From Microbacterium karelineae (lineage in GTDB: Bacteria > Actinomycetota > Actinomycetes > Actinomycetales > Microbacteriaceae), in the NCBI RefSeq assembly GCF_009745985.1, contig NZ_WFIX01000175.1, positions 372,001-436,000 of the forward strand: 64,000 nt of DNA. Reading direction: 5' to 3'. The notes under the pieces were generated by a model. The model was given only the letters and a program-made list of their open reading frames with translations, was not told the origin of the DNA and searched no databases. Below, piece by piece: positions 1 to 9,547 of the stretch (positions are counted from its first letter, which is position 1; each line of letters opens with the position of its first letter). The position numbers and the translations under genes are program-made.

Positions 1-294
1 GACGTCGCCGCCCGCGAGGCCGGTGTAGAGGATCGCGGCCTCCGTGAGCTCCTCGAATTCGACGGTGTAGCCGATCGCCTCGAGCTGGTTCTTGAGCAGC
101 CAAGCGGTCGAGAGGCCGTCGGTCCACGCCGGCAGGAAGCCGAGCGTGATCGTGCCCATCTCCTCCGACGCGCCGCTGTCGCCGTCCCCACCATTCGCGG
201 CGGGCTCCTCGCTGTCCGTCGAGCAGCCGGCGAACGCGAGGCTCCCGGCGAGTCCGATTCCGATGATGCTTGCGAGCTTGCGCTTCTTCATCAT
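1..294 (-). CDS. glycine betaine/proline-binding lipoprotein (5' part only)
   Basis: This is the extracytoplasmic substrate-binding subunit of a compatible-solute ABC importer, cut by the window edge so that only the first 98 residues are visible. It begins MMKKRK, followed by a hydrophobic stretch and the lipobox LAFAGC, so it should be a lipid-anchored lipoprotein. After an acidic, Gly/Ser-rich linker, the mature part reads GTITLGFLPAWTDG, as in OpuAC/ProX-type betaine binders. GAAAGGAA lies about 10 bases before the first ATG (294). A second ATG at 291 is equally usable. It follows the permease and ATPase genes on the same strand, which supports the role. The substrate itself (betaine, proline or choline) cannot be read from this fragment. 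Confidence 0.88.
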   Translation of the reverse strand, partial: MMKKRKLASIIGIGLAGSLAFAGCSTDSEEPAANGGDGDSGASEEMGTITLGFLPAWTDGLSTAWLLKNQLEAIGYTVEFEELTEAAILYTGLAGGDV

Positions 295-409
295 GATGAT
301 GATTCCTTTCTTCCCGTGCCGAGGGCGACGGGGGTTGGGATCCTCCCGAGCAGTTCCGCCCGGAGCGAGCCGGGTCGAGCCCGCCCAGGATGAGGTGGTG
401 ATGGCGTGG

Positions 410-1372
410 TCAGAAGCTGGCACGACGCGGGCCGCTCGCCTCCAGCTTCTGGGCCTCAGCGACCGCTGCTTCGGCGTCCGCCTTCGCGTTCCGCACAGCG
501 GCGCGACGTCGGCTCATCGCCCCCAGAAGCGAACTGCGGTAGTCGGCTGGATTGCCGAGCGCCGCAGTGACACGGTCGAGGTACACGGCGAGGATGACAA
601 CGCTCAGGCCCGCCTCGACACCGAGGCCGATGTTGAGCGTCGAGATCGCCGCGACGACCTCCTTGCCGAGGCCATCGGCGCCCGCCATGCCGGCGACGAC
701 GGCCATCGACAGGGCGAGCATGATGACCTGGTTGATGCCGGCCATGATCGTCGGCGTCGCGAGGGGGAGCTGGATGCCGCTCAGGATCTGACGTGGGGCG
801 GCGCCGAACGCCTGCCCGGCCTCGACCGTCTCGGAGTCGACGCCGCGGATCCCGAGCTCCGTCATTCGCACACCTGGGGGCAGTGCGAACAGGATGGTGG
901 CGAAGACGCCCGGCACGAAGCCGATGCCGAAGAACGTGACGGCGGGGATCAGGTAGACGAATGCGGGCATCGTCTGCATGAAGTCGAGGACCGGTTTGAT
1001 GATCGCGCTGAACGCGTCGTTGCGTGCCGCGAGGATGCCGAGCGGTATGGCGACGACGATGGCGATCAGCGTCGCGACCAGGACGAGCGCGAGCGTGAGC
1101 ATCGCGTTCTCCCACTGATCGACCGCGACGATGATGAGGAAGGTGATGACGGTGCCCACAGCGAGCTGCCAGGAGCGTGCGAGCCAGCCGATGACCGCGA
1201 GGAGGATGATCATCGCGGGGATGGGCGTGACGACGAGCGCGTCGGACAGGCCCTCGACGAGCCACTTGGTCACGATCGTGATGAGATCGAGGAGCAGCTT
1301 GAAGGTCGCCTTGAACCAGTCGAGTGCGATCTCGGCCCACTCTCCGAGCGGGATCCGGAAGTTCTCGAACAT
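410..1372 (-). CDS. proW: glycine betaine/proline ABC transporter permease (ProW-like)
   Basis: This is the membrane-spanning subunit (320 aa) of the osmoprotectant importer. Several hydrophobic segments are visible (for example LVVTPIPAMIILLAVIGWLA, then a series through the middle). The region around PPGVRMTELGIRGV, GAAPRQILSGIQLPLATP and GINQVIMLALSMAVVAGM matches the EAA coupling loop and following helices of ProW/OpuAB permeases. Its ATG overlaps the ProV stop codon by one base (TGATG), so the two are translationally coupled. A short C-terminal Ala/Glu-rich tail follows the last helix. About 115 bases separate it from the binding-protein gene downstream on the same strand, giving the order ATPase-permease-binding protein. 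Confidence 0.92.
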   Translation of the reverse strand: MFENFRIPLGEWAEIALDWFKATFKLLLDLITIVTKWLVEGLSDALVVTPIPAMIILLAVIGWLARSWQLAVGTVITFLIIVAVDQWENAMLTLALVLVATLIAIVVAIPLGILAARNDAFSAIIKPVLDFMQTMPAFVYLIPAVTFFGIGFVPGVFATILFALPPGVRMTELGIRGVDSETVEAGQAFGAAPRQILSGIQLPLATPTIMAGINQVIMLALSMAVVAGMAGADGLGKEVVAAISTLNIGLGVEAGLSVVILAVYLDRVTAALGNPADYRSSLLGAMSRRRAAVRNAKADAEAAVAEAQKLEASGPRRASF

Positions 1373-2688
1373 CAGCGGGCCTCCTCGCTTCCGACCGCGG
1401 GCGATTCGACGGGGCGGCCGTCCTCGCTGTCGGCCAGAACCTGGTCGATGACGGTCGTCGGCACCGGCTGCACCGGGAGCGAGATCTCCTCGGTCGCGCC
1501 CGGCCCGGGGCCGAGCGCCGCGAGCAGGGTCATCCGGGGGATCACGCCGACGAGCCTGCCCGCCGCGTCGGTCACGGCGACCGCGAGCTTGGACTCGACG
1601 GCCGGGATGAACAGGTCCATGAGCACATCGTCGATGCCCACGGTCACGGCGTCGTCCTTGACGACGCCCTCGATCGACCGCTCGCCCTTGCGCACGAGCC
1701 GGAGCGCGTCGCGATCCTCGAGCGTGCCGAGCAGTCTCCGGTCGCGGTCGACGACGTACACGGCGCTCAGGAACGAGTCGCGCATCGTCTTGAGCGCCGT
1801 CCGCGGTCCCGCCGTCGACGGGACGACCGCGATCGGCTTCTCCATGACGTTGCCGGCCGTGAGCACGCGGGCGCGGTCGACGTCCTGCACGAACTGCTCG
1901 ACATAGTCGTTCGCGGGATCCGTGAGGATGTCCTCTGGTGTGCCGATCTGCACGATGCGGCCGTCGCGCATGACCGCGATGCGGTCGCCGAGGAACATCG
2001 CCTCGTTGAGGTCGTGCGTGATGAAGATGATCGTCTTCTGCAGCTTCTGCTGCAGCTCGAGCAGCTGCTCCTGCATCTCGCGCCGGATCAGGGGGTCGAG
2101 GGCGCTGAACGCCTCGTCCATGAGCAGGATGTCGGTGTCGGCCGCGAGGGCACGGGCGATGCCGACGCGCTGCTGCATGCCGCCCGAGAGCTCGCTGGGG
2201 AGCTTCTCGCCCCAGCCGCCGAGGCCCACGAGCCCGAGGATCTCGTTCGCCTTGTCGAGCCGCTCCGGCCGTCCCACGCCCTGCAGTTCGAGGGGGTAGG
2301 CGACGTTGTCGGCGACCGTGCGGTGCGGGAGCAGCGCGAAGTGCTGGAACACCATCGAGATGTGGTCGCGGCGGATCGCGCGCAGCTTCTTCTCGGAGAT
2401 GGAGGTGATCTCCTGGTCGCCGATCGTCAGCGTGCCCGCTGTCGCCTCGAACAGGCCGTTGATCATGCGGATCAGGGTCGATTTGCCCGATCCCGAGAGC
2501 CCCATCACCACGAAGATCTCGCCGCGCTTCACCTCGAATGAGGCATCGATGACGGCGGCGGTGACGCCGTCGAGGTCGTCCCGCGCGGATCCCGCGCGGA
2601 GCCGGTCGACTGCTTCCTGCGTGCGGCGTCCGAAGACCTTGTACAGGCCATCGGCCCTCACCAGCACGTCGTTCGTATTCTCTGTCAC
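1372..2688 (-). CDS. proV: glycine betaine/proline ABC transporter ATP-binding protein (ProV-like)
   Basis: This cytoplasmic ATPase (438 aa) energises the betaine/proline importer. Walker A GLSGSGKS lies near residues 63-70, the ABC signature LSGGMQQR near 157-164 and Walker B ILLMDEA near 177-182, followed by the switch His in FITHD. The C-terminal third (about 290-400) looks like a pair of CBS domains, which in OpuA-type transporters sense ionic strength. The frame is open to an ATG at 2793. The GTG at 2688 is preferred because AGGAG lies just before it and alignment to ProV starts there, although the spacer is short (3-4 bases). It is the first gene of the operon. Confidence 0.9.
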   Translation of the reverse strand: MTENTNDVLVRADGLYKVFGRRTQEAVDRLRAGSARDDLDGVTAAVIDASFEVKRGEIFVVMGLSGSGKSTLIRMINGLFEATAGTLTIGDQEITSISEKKLRAIRRDHISMVFQHFALLPHRTVADNVAYPLELQGVGRPERLDKANEILGLVGLGGWGEKLPSELSGGMQQRVGIARALAADTDILLMDEAFSALDPLIRREMQEQLLELQQKLQKTIIFITHDLNEAMFLGDRIAVMRDGRIVQIGTPEDILTDPANDYVEQFVQDVDRARVLTAGNVMEKPIAVVPSTAGPRTALKTMRDSFLSAVYVVDRDRRLLGTLEDRDALRLVRKGERSIEGVVKDDAVTVGIDDVLMDLFIPAVESKLAVAVTDAAGRLVGVIPRMTLLAALGPGPGATEEISLPVQPVPTTVIDQVLADSEDGRPVESPAVGSEEAR

Positions 2689-3107
2689 GTTCTCCTGCGA
2701 CGAGCGCGTCTCGAATGACGCAACGTTCGCGCTCGGCCCTCGGGTTGGCGGATCGTGAGTGATCGACCCCAGCGGCCGTGTCGGACGCGACACCGCGGGT
2801 CGAGGAGCAGGAAGCCGGGTTGCGTGTCGACATTCCTACATTCCTGACGTGTCCAGGTTAACCGGATCCGCGCGTGACGCCGTGAGCCGGCGCGCCTTCT
2901 CGTCATCGGCTGTCGATCGATCGACGCCGCACGGGGCGCGAGAGGCGGAGAATCACGCGGCTGCCGGCGGCTCGGGTGCGTTCCGCGCCGGCCGCCGGAC
3001 GTTATCGAATCGTGAGCGCATGACGGGCGGTTCCGCTCGGCGACGCCACGGCAGCGGGGATGCGGGAAGATGGAAGGACACCCCTCGGCCCACAGGGAGA
3101 TCACTCG
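2689..3107. other. divergent intergenic region between proV and sufS
   Basis: About 420 bases contain no convincing gene and separate two divergent operons. On the minus strand a candidate proV promoter is TTAACC (2856-2861), 17 bases, then TAGGAA (2833-2838). The octamer ACATTCCT occurs in direct repeat at about 2831-2846 and overlaps this -10, so it could be a regulator site. Near sufS, the AGGGAGA ribosome-binding site sits just before the ATG at 3108. No terminator is expected between divergent genes and none was seen. Confidence 0.5.
2833..2861 (-). promoter_or_regulatory. candidate proV operon promoter with overlapping direct repeat
   Basis: On the minus strand, TTAACC and TAGGAA are separated by exactly 17 bases, about 145 bases before the proV start. 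The -10 element lies inside a direct repeat of GGAATGT. Match to the consensus is only moderate (4 of 6 in each box), so this is a suggestion. Confidence 0.3.
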
Positions 3108-4361
3108 ATGCCCACACCCCTCGGCGCGCCCGTGCGCGCGGACTTCCCGTACTTCCAGGCGCACCCGCACTCGGTGTACCTCGATACGGGTGCGACGTCG
3201 CAGCGGCCGGCGGCCGTGCTCGACGCGGAGACCGACTTCGTGCGCAGCGACTACGCCGCCGTGCATCGCGGATCCAGCATGGCCACGGGCGAGGCGACGT
3301 GGGCGTTCGAGAACGCGCGTGAGCAGGTGGCGGGCTTCGTCGGCGCGGGCGAGCGCGAGATCGTGTGGGCGCAGAACGCGACCGACGCGCTGAACATGAT
3401 CGCCCTGGGCATGGCGGACGCGTCGGCGGGTCTCGGCGACGACCGCTTCGCGCTCCGCGCGGGAGACGAGATCGTCGTGACCGAGGCGGAGCACCACGCG
3501 AACCTCATCCCGTGGCAGCGCCTCGCCGCGAAGACGGGAGCGACCCTGCGGTGGGTCTCCGTCGACGACCGCGGCCTGTGGACGATCGACGCCCTGCGCG
3601 AGGTCGTCTCCCCGCGCACCCGCGTGATCGCCTTCGCGCACGTGTCGAACGTGACGGGGCTGATCGCTCCGGTCGCGGACATCGCCGCGCTCGCCCGGGA
3701 GGTCGGCGCGCTCACGGTCCTCGATGCCTGCCAGTCGGTTCCGCATATGCCGGTCGACCTCGGCGGCCTCGGCGTGGACTTCGCCGTCTTCTCATCGCAC
3801 AAGATGCTCGGCCCGACGGGCATCGGGGCGCTCTACGGGCGGGCGGAGCTGCTCGACGCACTGCCGCCCGCCCGCACGGGCGGATCCATGATCACGGTCG
3901 TGTCGATGGAGCAGGCCGACTTCCTGCCGGCCCCGCACCGCTTCGAGGCGGGCACGCAGCCCGTGAGCCAGGCGGTCGGCTTCGGCGCCGCCGCGGCGTA
4001 CCTGCAGGGCCTCGGGATGGACGCCGTCTTCCGCCACGAGCACGAGATCGCGGCGGCCCTCGTCGAGGCGATCGAGTCCGTCCCCGGCGTGCGCCTCATC
4101 GGCCCCGCGGCGGGGCAGCCCCGCGCGGCCCTCACCAGCTTCCTCGTCGACGGCGTGCACGCGCACGACGTCGGCCAGCTCCTCGACGACAGGGGGATCA
4201 CCGTGAGAACAGGACACCACTGCGCGCAGCCGCTGCACCGCGCGCTCGGGACCGCCTCGTCGACGCGCGCGAGCGCCGGCGTGTACTCGACCCTCGACGA
4301 CGTCGAGGCGCTGCGGGTCGCGCTCGGCGACGTGCGCGGCTTCTTCGGAGTCGACCGATGA
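3108..4361 (+). CDS. sufS: SufS-type cysteine desulfurase
   Basis: This PLP enzyme (417 aa) releases sulfur from cysteine and hands it to SufU for Fe-S cluster assembly. The N-terminus has YLDTGATSQRP. The PLP-binding lysine is in SSHKMLGPTGIG (Lys232), with the aspartate pocket at LDACQSVPHMP. The persulfide-forming cysteine is in RTGHHCAQP (Cys372), the group-II SufS pattern. The ATG at 3108 follows AGGGAGA at good spacing. Upstream in-frame starts lack a site. It overlaps sufU by four bases (ATGA), so the donor and acceptor proteins are coupled. The sufBCD scaffold genes are not in this window. Confidence 0.95.
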   Translation: MPTPLGAPVRADFPYFQAHPHSVYLDTGATSQRPAAVLDAETDFVRSDYAAVHRGSSMATGEATWAFENAREQVAGFVGAGEREIVWAQNATDALNMIALGMADASAGLGDDRFALRAGDEIVVTEAEHHANLIPWQRLAAKTGATLRWVSVDDRGLWTIDALREVVSPRTRVIAFAHVSNVTGLIAPVADIAALAREVGALTVLDACQSVPHMPVDLGGLGVDFAVFSSHKMLGPTGIGALYGRAELLDALPPARTGGSMITVVSMEQADFLPAPHRFEAGTQPVSQAVGFGAAAAYLQGLGMDAVFRHEHEIAAALVEAIESVPGVRLIGPAAGQPRAALTSFLVDGVHAHDVGQLLDDRGITVRTGHHCAQPLHRALGTASSTRASAGVYSTLDDVEALRVALGDVRGFFGVDR

Positions 4362-4795
4362 GCGGGCTCGAGGCGATGTACCAGGAGCTGATCCTCGACC
4401 ACGCGAAGACGCCGGAGGGCAAGGGCGACCCCTCGGGGCACCCGTTCACGCACCACGAGCTCAATCCGTCGTGCGGCGACGAGATCACGCTCGGCATCAC
4501 CGTCGAGGAGGGGCGCATCGCGGGCCTCGACTGGGACGGCCAGGGCTGCAGCATCTCGATGTCGTCCGCGTCGATCATGAGCGAGCTGCTCACGGGAGCG
4601 AGCCGAACGGACGCCCTCGCGCGCATCGAGGAGTTCCGCGAGATGATGCGCTCGCGCGGCAAGGTCGAGCCGAGCGAGGCCCTCGGTGACGCCGCGGCGT
4701 TCCAGAACACCGCCAAGTACGTCATGCGCGTGAAGTGCGCGATGCTCGCGTGGGTCGCCCTCGAGGCCGACCTCAAGGCCTCCCTCGCGGCCTGA
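4358..4795 (+). CDS. sufU: SufU sulfur-acceptor protein
   Basis: This is the zinc-dependent sulfurtransferase partner of SufS (145 aa), of the IscU-like fold. The three expected cysteines are present in NPSCGDE, GQGCSIS and MRVKCAML, with the Asp of CGDE as the fourth zinc ligand. It contains the SufU-specific insertion between the second and third cysteines, which separates it from IscU. It starts inside the sufS stop codon. In actinobacteria this pair normally works with a SufBCD complex encoded in another operon. Confidence 0.95.
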   Translation: MSGLEAMYQELILDHAKTPEGKGDPSGHPFTHHELNPSCGDEITLGITVEEGRIAGLDWDGQGCSISMSSASIMSELLTGASRTDALARIEEFREMMRSRGKVEPSEALGDAAAFQNTAKYVMRVKCAMLAWVALEADLKASLAA

Positions 4796-4801
4796 CGCGC
4801 C

Positions 4802-5671
4802 TCAGCGGTCCGCGGGCGTGCGCGCCATGATCTCCTGCGCCACGCTCGCGACGAGCGCGCCTTCCCGGGTGAAGATGCGACCCGTGTTCATGCCGCGACC
4901 GCCCTGCGAGGTGGGGGAGTCGGCGACGTAGAGCAGCCATTCGTCGACGCGCGCGAAGCGGTGCCACCAGATCGCGTGGTCGAGGCTCGCCGAGCGCAGG
5001 CCCGGTGTGCGCCATGCGACGCCGTTCGCCCGGAGAGTCGGCTCCTGGATCGTGAAGTCGCTCATGTAGGCGAGGATCGCGCGGTGCAGCGCCGGGTCGT
5101 CGCCCAGGCGCTCGCGGATCCGGATCCACGTCGCCTGCTGCGGCGAGGGATCGGGGACGTCGAGGAAGATCGCGCCGTCGACGTGGCGCGCCTCGATCGG
5201 GTTCGCGCGCAGGAGCCGCGCGGCGTCGCCCAGCTCCTGCTCCGCCGACGGCACGTCCTCGGGCGCGGGGGCGTCGGGCATCGCGACCTGGTGCTGCATC
5301 CCCGGATCGTCGTCCTGGAACGAGATGATGCCGCTGAAGATCGGCACCCCGCCCTGATACGCCTGCACGCGCCGCCGCGAGAACGAGCGGCCGTCGTGGA
5401 TCCGCTCGACGGCGAAGGTCGTCGGCAGCGTGACGTCCCCGGGGCGGAGGAAGTAGCCGTGGAGCGAGTGCGGGGAGCGATCGCCCGCGACCGTCCGCGT
5501 CGCCGCCGTGACGCACTGGGCGACGACCTGGCCGCCGAACACGCGGCCCGTCGGCATCGGATGCGAGCGGCCGACGAAGATGTCCTCGTGTGTGCGGGCG
5601 CCCGTCTCGTCGAGTTCGAGCACCCCCATGAGCATGCCGATCGGGTCGATCGGGTATTCGATGCCGCTCAT
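4802..5671 (-). CDS. tesB: TesB-like acyl-CoA thioesterase II
   Basis: This double-hotdog enzyme (289 aa) hydrolyses acyl-CoA esters. Typical TesB segments are GRVFGGQVVAQ, HSLHGYFLRPGD and HDGRSFSRRRV in the first hotdog, and SLDHAIWWHRF with an ADSPT stretch in the second. The start at 5671 (MSGIEYP) follows GAGGAG. The longer frame to 5686 has no site before it. It is convergent with sufU, only six bases apart, and divergent from the gene at 5773. Substrate chain length cannot be inferred from the sequence. Confidence 0.9.
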   Translation of the reverse strand: MSGIEYPIDPIGMLMGVLELDETGARTHEDIFVGRSHPMPTGRVFGGQVVAQCVTAATRTVAGDRSPHSLHGYFLRPGDVTLPTTFAVERIHDGRSFSRRRVQAYQGGVPIFSGIISFQDDDPGMQHQVAMPDAPAPEDVPSAEQELGDAARLLRANPIEARHVDGAIFLDVPDPSPQQATWIRIRERLGDDPALHRAILAYMSDFTIQEPTLRANGVAWRTPGLRSASLDHAIWWHRFARVDEWLLYVADSPTSQGGRGMNTGRIFTREGALVASVAQEIMARTPADR

Positions 5672-5772
5672 GGCGCTCCTCTTCACGGTGACGGTCCCGG
5701 CCTGCGGCGACGGCGCCGTCTCGAAACGACACGGAGGCGTCCGCCCAGGCGCGCCTCAATAGTCTAGGGAGC

Positions 5773-6432
5773 GTGAGCGAACGACTGGTGCTGGCGGATT
5801 CCGGATCGGCGCGCGACGCCCTGACCTTCTCGGGCCGCGCCGCGCGCGTCGGCGACGAGGGCGTGCGCGTGCAGGCGCGCGGGGGCGTCCTCGCGATGAC
5901 GGCGGCCGCGCTCGCGCCTCAGGGCCTGCTCGACCGCACACCGACGGTGCTCGCGATGCGGGTGCTGCGCGCGGATCCGGAGCTCGAATGCGACTTCGTC
6001 GTGTCCGCGCTCAGCGAGACCGACGACGCGGCCCAGGTCGGCCTGCCGGATCAGGCGATGGCCCCGGCATGGGCCGGCGTCGCGCCGCCCCGCGCGGGTT
6101 GGGAGCGCACGGGCGAGCTCGACGCGGCGACGCTCGCCGCGCGCGCCCAGTGGGGCATCGCCGCCGTGGCGCACCAGGTGCCGACGAACGCCGGTGAGGA
6201 CGCCGTGCGCGCCGTGCGGGGATCCGTGTGGGGCCAGCCCGACGAGGAGCTGGGCGGCCTGCCGCTCGGGGTCGCGTTCGCGGCCTTCTCGTTCGGGTTC
6301 ATCGCCGGTGAGGAGCGGGTGCCCGTGTTCACCTCGGGCCGCTGGACGCGCGTATCCCTCGCGCGCGGTCACGTCCTCTCGCGCGGGCCCGCCGTCTCGG
6401 GCCTCACCTCGGTGCGCGCGACGGGATCCTGA
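5773..6432 (+). CDS. conserved protein of unknown function
   Basis: I do not recognise this 219-residue protein. It has no signal peptide, no clear membrane helix and only one cysteine. It is acidic and Ala-rich, with an aromatic-containing C-terminal half (VAFAAFSFGFIAGEE, then FTSGRWTRVSL). The GTG at 5773 follows AGGGAGC. It lies divergent from the thioesterase gene and runs tail-to-tail into the globin gene, four bases away. Codon use is like its neighbours, so it looks like a native lineage-specific gene. Confidence 0.7.
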   Translation: MSERLVLADSGSARDALTFSGRAARVGDEGVRVQARGGVLAMTAAALAPQGLLDRTPTVLAMRVLRADPELECDFVVSALSETDDAAQVGLPDQAMAPAWAGVAPPRAGWERTGELDAATLAARAQWGIAAVAHQVPTNAGEDAVRAVRGSVWGQPDEELGGLPLGVAFAAFSFGFIAGEERVPVFTSGRWTRVSLARGHVLSRGPAVSGLTSVRATGS

Positions 6433-6436
6433 TGAG

Positions 6437-6841
6437 CTACTTCTCGAACGTGTTGACCATCGCGTGGGCGGCGCGCTCGAGGTAGTCCCACAGCGTCGCC
6501 TCGTGCACGGGGGAGAGCTCCGCCTCGTCGACGGCGGTGCGCATGCAGCGCAGCCACCGATCGCGCGCGTCGGGGTTCACGTGGAAGGGCATGTGCCGCA
6601 TCCGCAGCCGCGGATGCCCGCGCTGCTCGCTGTAGGTCGTCGGCCCGCCCCAGTACTGCTCGAGGAACATCAGCAGCCGCTCGGCCGCCGGGCCGAGATC
6701 CTCCTCGGGATACATCGGCTTCAGGACCTCGTCGCGCGCGACCTCACGGTAGAAGACGTCGACGATCCGGCGGAACGTCTCGCGGCCGCCCACCTGCTCA
6801 TAGAAGGGGGGCGGCCCGCCGGTCGGCTGGATCTCGACCAT
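6437..6841 (-). CDS. glbO: truncated globin (group II, trHbO type)
   Basis: This is a 134-residue 2-over-2 haemoglobin. Visible features are [11 protein letters not shown] at the start, the heme-proximal helix with RHMPFHV, and [13 protein letters not shown] with the group-II tryptophan region. The proximal histidine is in the [10 protein letters not shown] segment. Such globins bind O2 and are linked to respiration or to peroxide and NO chemistry. Its ATG overlaps the pepN stop codon by one base (TGATG), so it is the second gene of a pepN-globin operon, an arrangement I recall from related actinobacteria. Confidence 0.9.
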   Translation of the reverse strand: MVEIQPTGGPPPFYEQVGGRETFRRIVDVFYREVARDEVLKPMYPEEDLGPAAERLLMFLEQYWGGPTTYSEQRGHPRLRMRHMPFHVNPDARDRWLRCMRTAVDEAELSPVHEATLWDYLERAAHAMVNTFEK

Positions 6842-9405
6842 CACTCGTGCGCGTCCGCCTCGGCGTCGCGCGTCTGGGCGGCGAGCGCGCGCTCGACGCC
6901 CGCGAGGTTCTCCGCCACGATGCGGCGCAGGGCCGCGGGCGCGTCCGCGTGCTCGCGCAGCCAGGAGCGCGTCGCGTCGCGCAGCGCCGTATCGGCGAGC
7001 GGGGCGGGGTAGAGCAGCTCGATGAGATACGAGGCGATCTGGAAGGTGCGCTGCTCCCAGATCGGCAGGAGCATCTCGAAGTAGCGGGGCACGAAGGCCA
7101 CGAGATCGTCGCGCGTGGCGGGGTGCACGAAGCCGGCCGAGGCCGAACGGACGACCGTGTTCGGCAGCTCGTCGCTGTCGATCAGCGCCGACCACTCGGT
7201 TTCCTTGCTCTCGAATCCGGGCAGGGCGGCGCGGGCCTGAGCGGCGAACTCGCCGCCCTTCGCGGTGTTGTCCGCCGCGAGCGCCTCGTCGATCTCGGAG
7301 CGGCCGATGGCGCCGCCCGCGGCGAGAGAGACGAGCAGCTGCCACGAGAGGTCCTGGTCGATCTCGAGGCCCGGCAGCTCCAGCGATCCGTCGCGCAGCT
7401 GCCGCACCCGGTCCCAATGCTCCTGGCGCGAGGCCGAGAGGGCGAACGCGGTGGCGAGCTGGAGCTGCATGTCGCCGCCGGGGATCGCGTGCTCGAGGAG
7501 GTGCCACAGCCCGTCCGCGACGCGGGCGCGCTGGGCGTCGCGCGTGTCGGGTGCGACATAGGTCTGCGCGGCGAGGCGCACCTGCGCGAGCGTGGTCCGC
7601 ACCGTCGTCGACTCCGACTCGGATCCGAGGCCCGACAGCACCAGGTCGATGTAGTCGCGCGCCGCCATCTCGCCGTCGCGGGTCATGTCCCACGCGGCGC
7701 CCCACACGAGGGAACGCGCGAGGGGATCGGCGATGTCGGCGATGTGCGCGATCGCCGTGCGGAGGCTCTGCGCGTCGAGGCGGATCTTGGCGTAGGCCAG
7801 GTCGTGGTCGTTGAGCAGGACCAGCGCGGGCCGACGCCGGCCCGCGAGCTCGGGGATCTCCGTGAGGTCGCCGTCGATGTCGACCTCGACGTGGTGCGTG
7901 CGCTCGAGACGCCCGTTCCGGAGATCGAAGAACCCGATCCCCATGCGGTGCGGGCGGATCGTCGGGTAGTCGGCCGGGGCCGTCTGCGTGACGGCGAAGC
8001 GGGTGATGACGCCGTCGACGTCATCGTCGATGACGGGCGAGAGCGTGTTGACGCCCGCCGTCTCAAGCCACCGCTTCGTCCACGTTCCGAGGTCGCGGCC
8101 GCTCGTGCGCTCGAGCTCGACGAGGAGGTCGTCGAGCGTCGTGTTCTGGTAGGCGTGCTTCCGGAAGTACGCGCCCACGCCGGCGAAGAACTCGTCGATG
8201 CCGACATACGCGGCGAGCTGCTTGAGGACGGATCCGCCCTTCGCGTACGTGATGCCGTCGAAGTTGACCTGCACGTCCTCGAGGTCGGCGATCTCGGCGA
8301 CGACGGGGTGGGTGGACGGCAGCTGATCCTGCTTGTACGCCCAGGTCTTCTCCATCGCGTTGAACGTCGTCCACGCGCCGGTCCACTCGGTGGCCTCTGC
8401 GGTGGCGATCGTCGACGCCCACTCGGCGAACGACTCGTTCAGCCAGAGATCGTTCCACCACTTCATGGTGACGAGGTCGCCGAACCACATGTGGGCGAGC
8501 TCGTGCAGGATCGTGACGACGCGGCGCTCCTTGACGGCGTCGGTGACCTTGCTGCGGAAGACGTAGGCCTCCGTGAAGGTGACGCAGCCGGCGTTCTCCA
8601 TGGCGCCCGCGTTGAACTCGGGCACGAACAGCTGGTCGTACTTCGCGAAGGGGTAGGGGACCCCGAACTTCTCCTCGTAGTACGCGAAGCCCTGCTTCGT
8701 CTTCTCGAAGATGTAGTCGGCATCGATGTCGTCCCAGAGGCTCCGGCGCGCGAACACGCCGAGGGGGATCGTGCGCCCCTCGCTGTTCACCAGCTCATCC
8801 CGGATCTCCTCGTAGGGGCCCGCGACGAGGGCCGTGATGTACGACGAGATGCGCGGCGTCGGCTCGAAGCCCCACGTCGCGGATCCGCCCTCCTCGTGAG
8901 GGATGGGCTCGGGCGTGGGCTGGTTCGAGACGACCTTCCACTCCTTGGGGGCCGTCACGGTGAACTGGAACGTCGCCTTGAGATCGGGCTGCTCGAAGAC
9001 GGCGAATACGCGCCGCGAGTCGGGCACCTCGAACTGCGTGTAGAGGTAGGCCTCGCCGTCGACCGGGTCGACGAAGCGGTGCAGTCCCTCGCCCGAATGC
9101 GTGTACTCGCAGTCGGCGTCGACGATCAGCTCGTTGGTCTCCTCGAGCTGGTCGAGCACGATGCGCGCATCGGCGTAGACGTCCGACGGCTCGAGCTCGC
9201 GTCCGTTGAGGGTGACCTCGCGCACATCGCGTGCGATGAGGTCGATGAACGTGGTCGCACCGGGCGTCGCGTCGAATCGCACCACGCTGCGCGAACCGAA
9301 CACCTCCTCGCCCTTGGTGAGGTCGAGGGCGATCTCGTAGCTGCGGGTGGCGACGACTCCCGCGCGCTCTTCCGCTTCGACGCGAGTGAGGTTCTCTCCA
9401 GGCAC
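6841..9405 (-). CDS. pepN: aminopeptidase N (M1 family)
   Basis: This cytoplasmic zinc aminopeptidase (854 aa) removes N-terminal residues from peptides. The exopeptidase motif GAMEN is present. The zinc site is HELAH (His301, His305) with the third ligand Glu in WLNESFAEW about 19 residues later. The C-terminal half is the helical ERAP1-like domain. The GTG at 9405 (VPGENLTR) is chosen because GGGAG lies 8-9 bases upstream and family members start with a PGENL-like sequence. An ATG five codons earlier (9420) is possible. It is divergent from the ferrochelatase gene. Confidence 0.93.
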   Translation of the reverse strand: MPGENLTRVEAEERAGVVATRSYEIALDLTKGEEVFGSRSVVRFDATPGATTFIDLIARDVREVTLNGRELEPSDVYADARIVLDQLEETNELIVDADCEYTHSGEGLHRFVDPVDGEAYLYTQFEVPDSRRVFAVFEQPDLKATFQFTVTAPKEWKVVSNQPTPEPIPHEEGGSATWGFEPTPRISSYITALVAGPYEEIRDELVNSEGRTIPLGVFARRSLWDDIDADYIFEKTKQGFAYYEEKFGVPYPFAKYDQLFVPEFNAGAMENAGCVTFTEAYVFRSKVTDAVKERRVVTILHELAHMWFGDLVTMKWWNDLWLNESFAEWASTIATAEATEWTGAWTTFNAMEKTWAYKQDQLPSTHPVVAEIADLEDVQVNFDGITYAKGGSVLKQLAAYVGIDEFFAGVGAYFRKHAYQNTTLDDLLVELERTSGRDLGTWTKRWLETAGVNTLSPVIDDDVDGVITRFAVTQTAPADYPTIRPHRMGIGFFDLRNGRLERTHHVEVDIDGDLTEIPELAGRRRPALVLLNDHDLAYAKIRLDAQSLRTAIAHIADIADPLARSLVWGAAWDMTRDGEMAARDYIDLVLSGLGSESESTTVRTTLAQVRLAAQTYVAPDTRDAQRARVADGLWHLLEHAIPGGDMQLQLATAFALSASRQEHWDRVRQLRDGSLELPGLEIDQDLSWQLLVSLAAGGAIGRSEIDEALAADNTAKGGEFAAQARAALPGFESKETEWSALIDSDELPNTVVRSASAGFVHPATRDDLVAFVPRYFEMLLPIWEQRTFQIASYLIELLYPAPLADTALRDATRSWLREHADAPAALRRIVAENLAGVERALAAQTRDAEADAHE

Positions 9406-9547
9406 TGTGGCTGCTCCCATGAGTTCGTCCGGGGGATCCGCCCACGCGCGGTTGGCGGCGCAGGCAACTGGTACAGCCTACGTTGCTCGGCTTCGACCTG
9501 GATGAGCGCTGAGCCTCGCGCCGCGGATTCGGTGCGAAAATGGATCC

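Noticed and set aside
92-1906. Long plus-strand frame opposite the betaine transporter
   Set aside because: Antisense shadow of a high-GC gene: Arg/Asp/Glu-rich composition, no domain, and it covers well-supported minus-strand genes.
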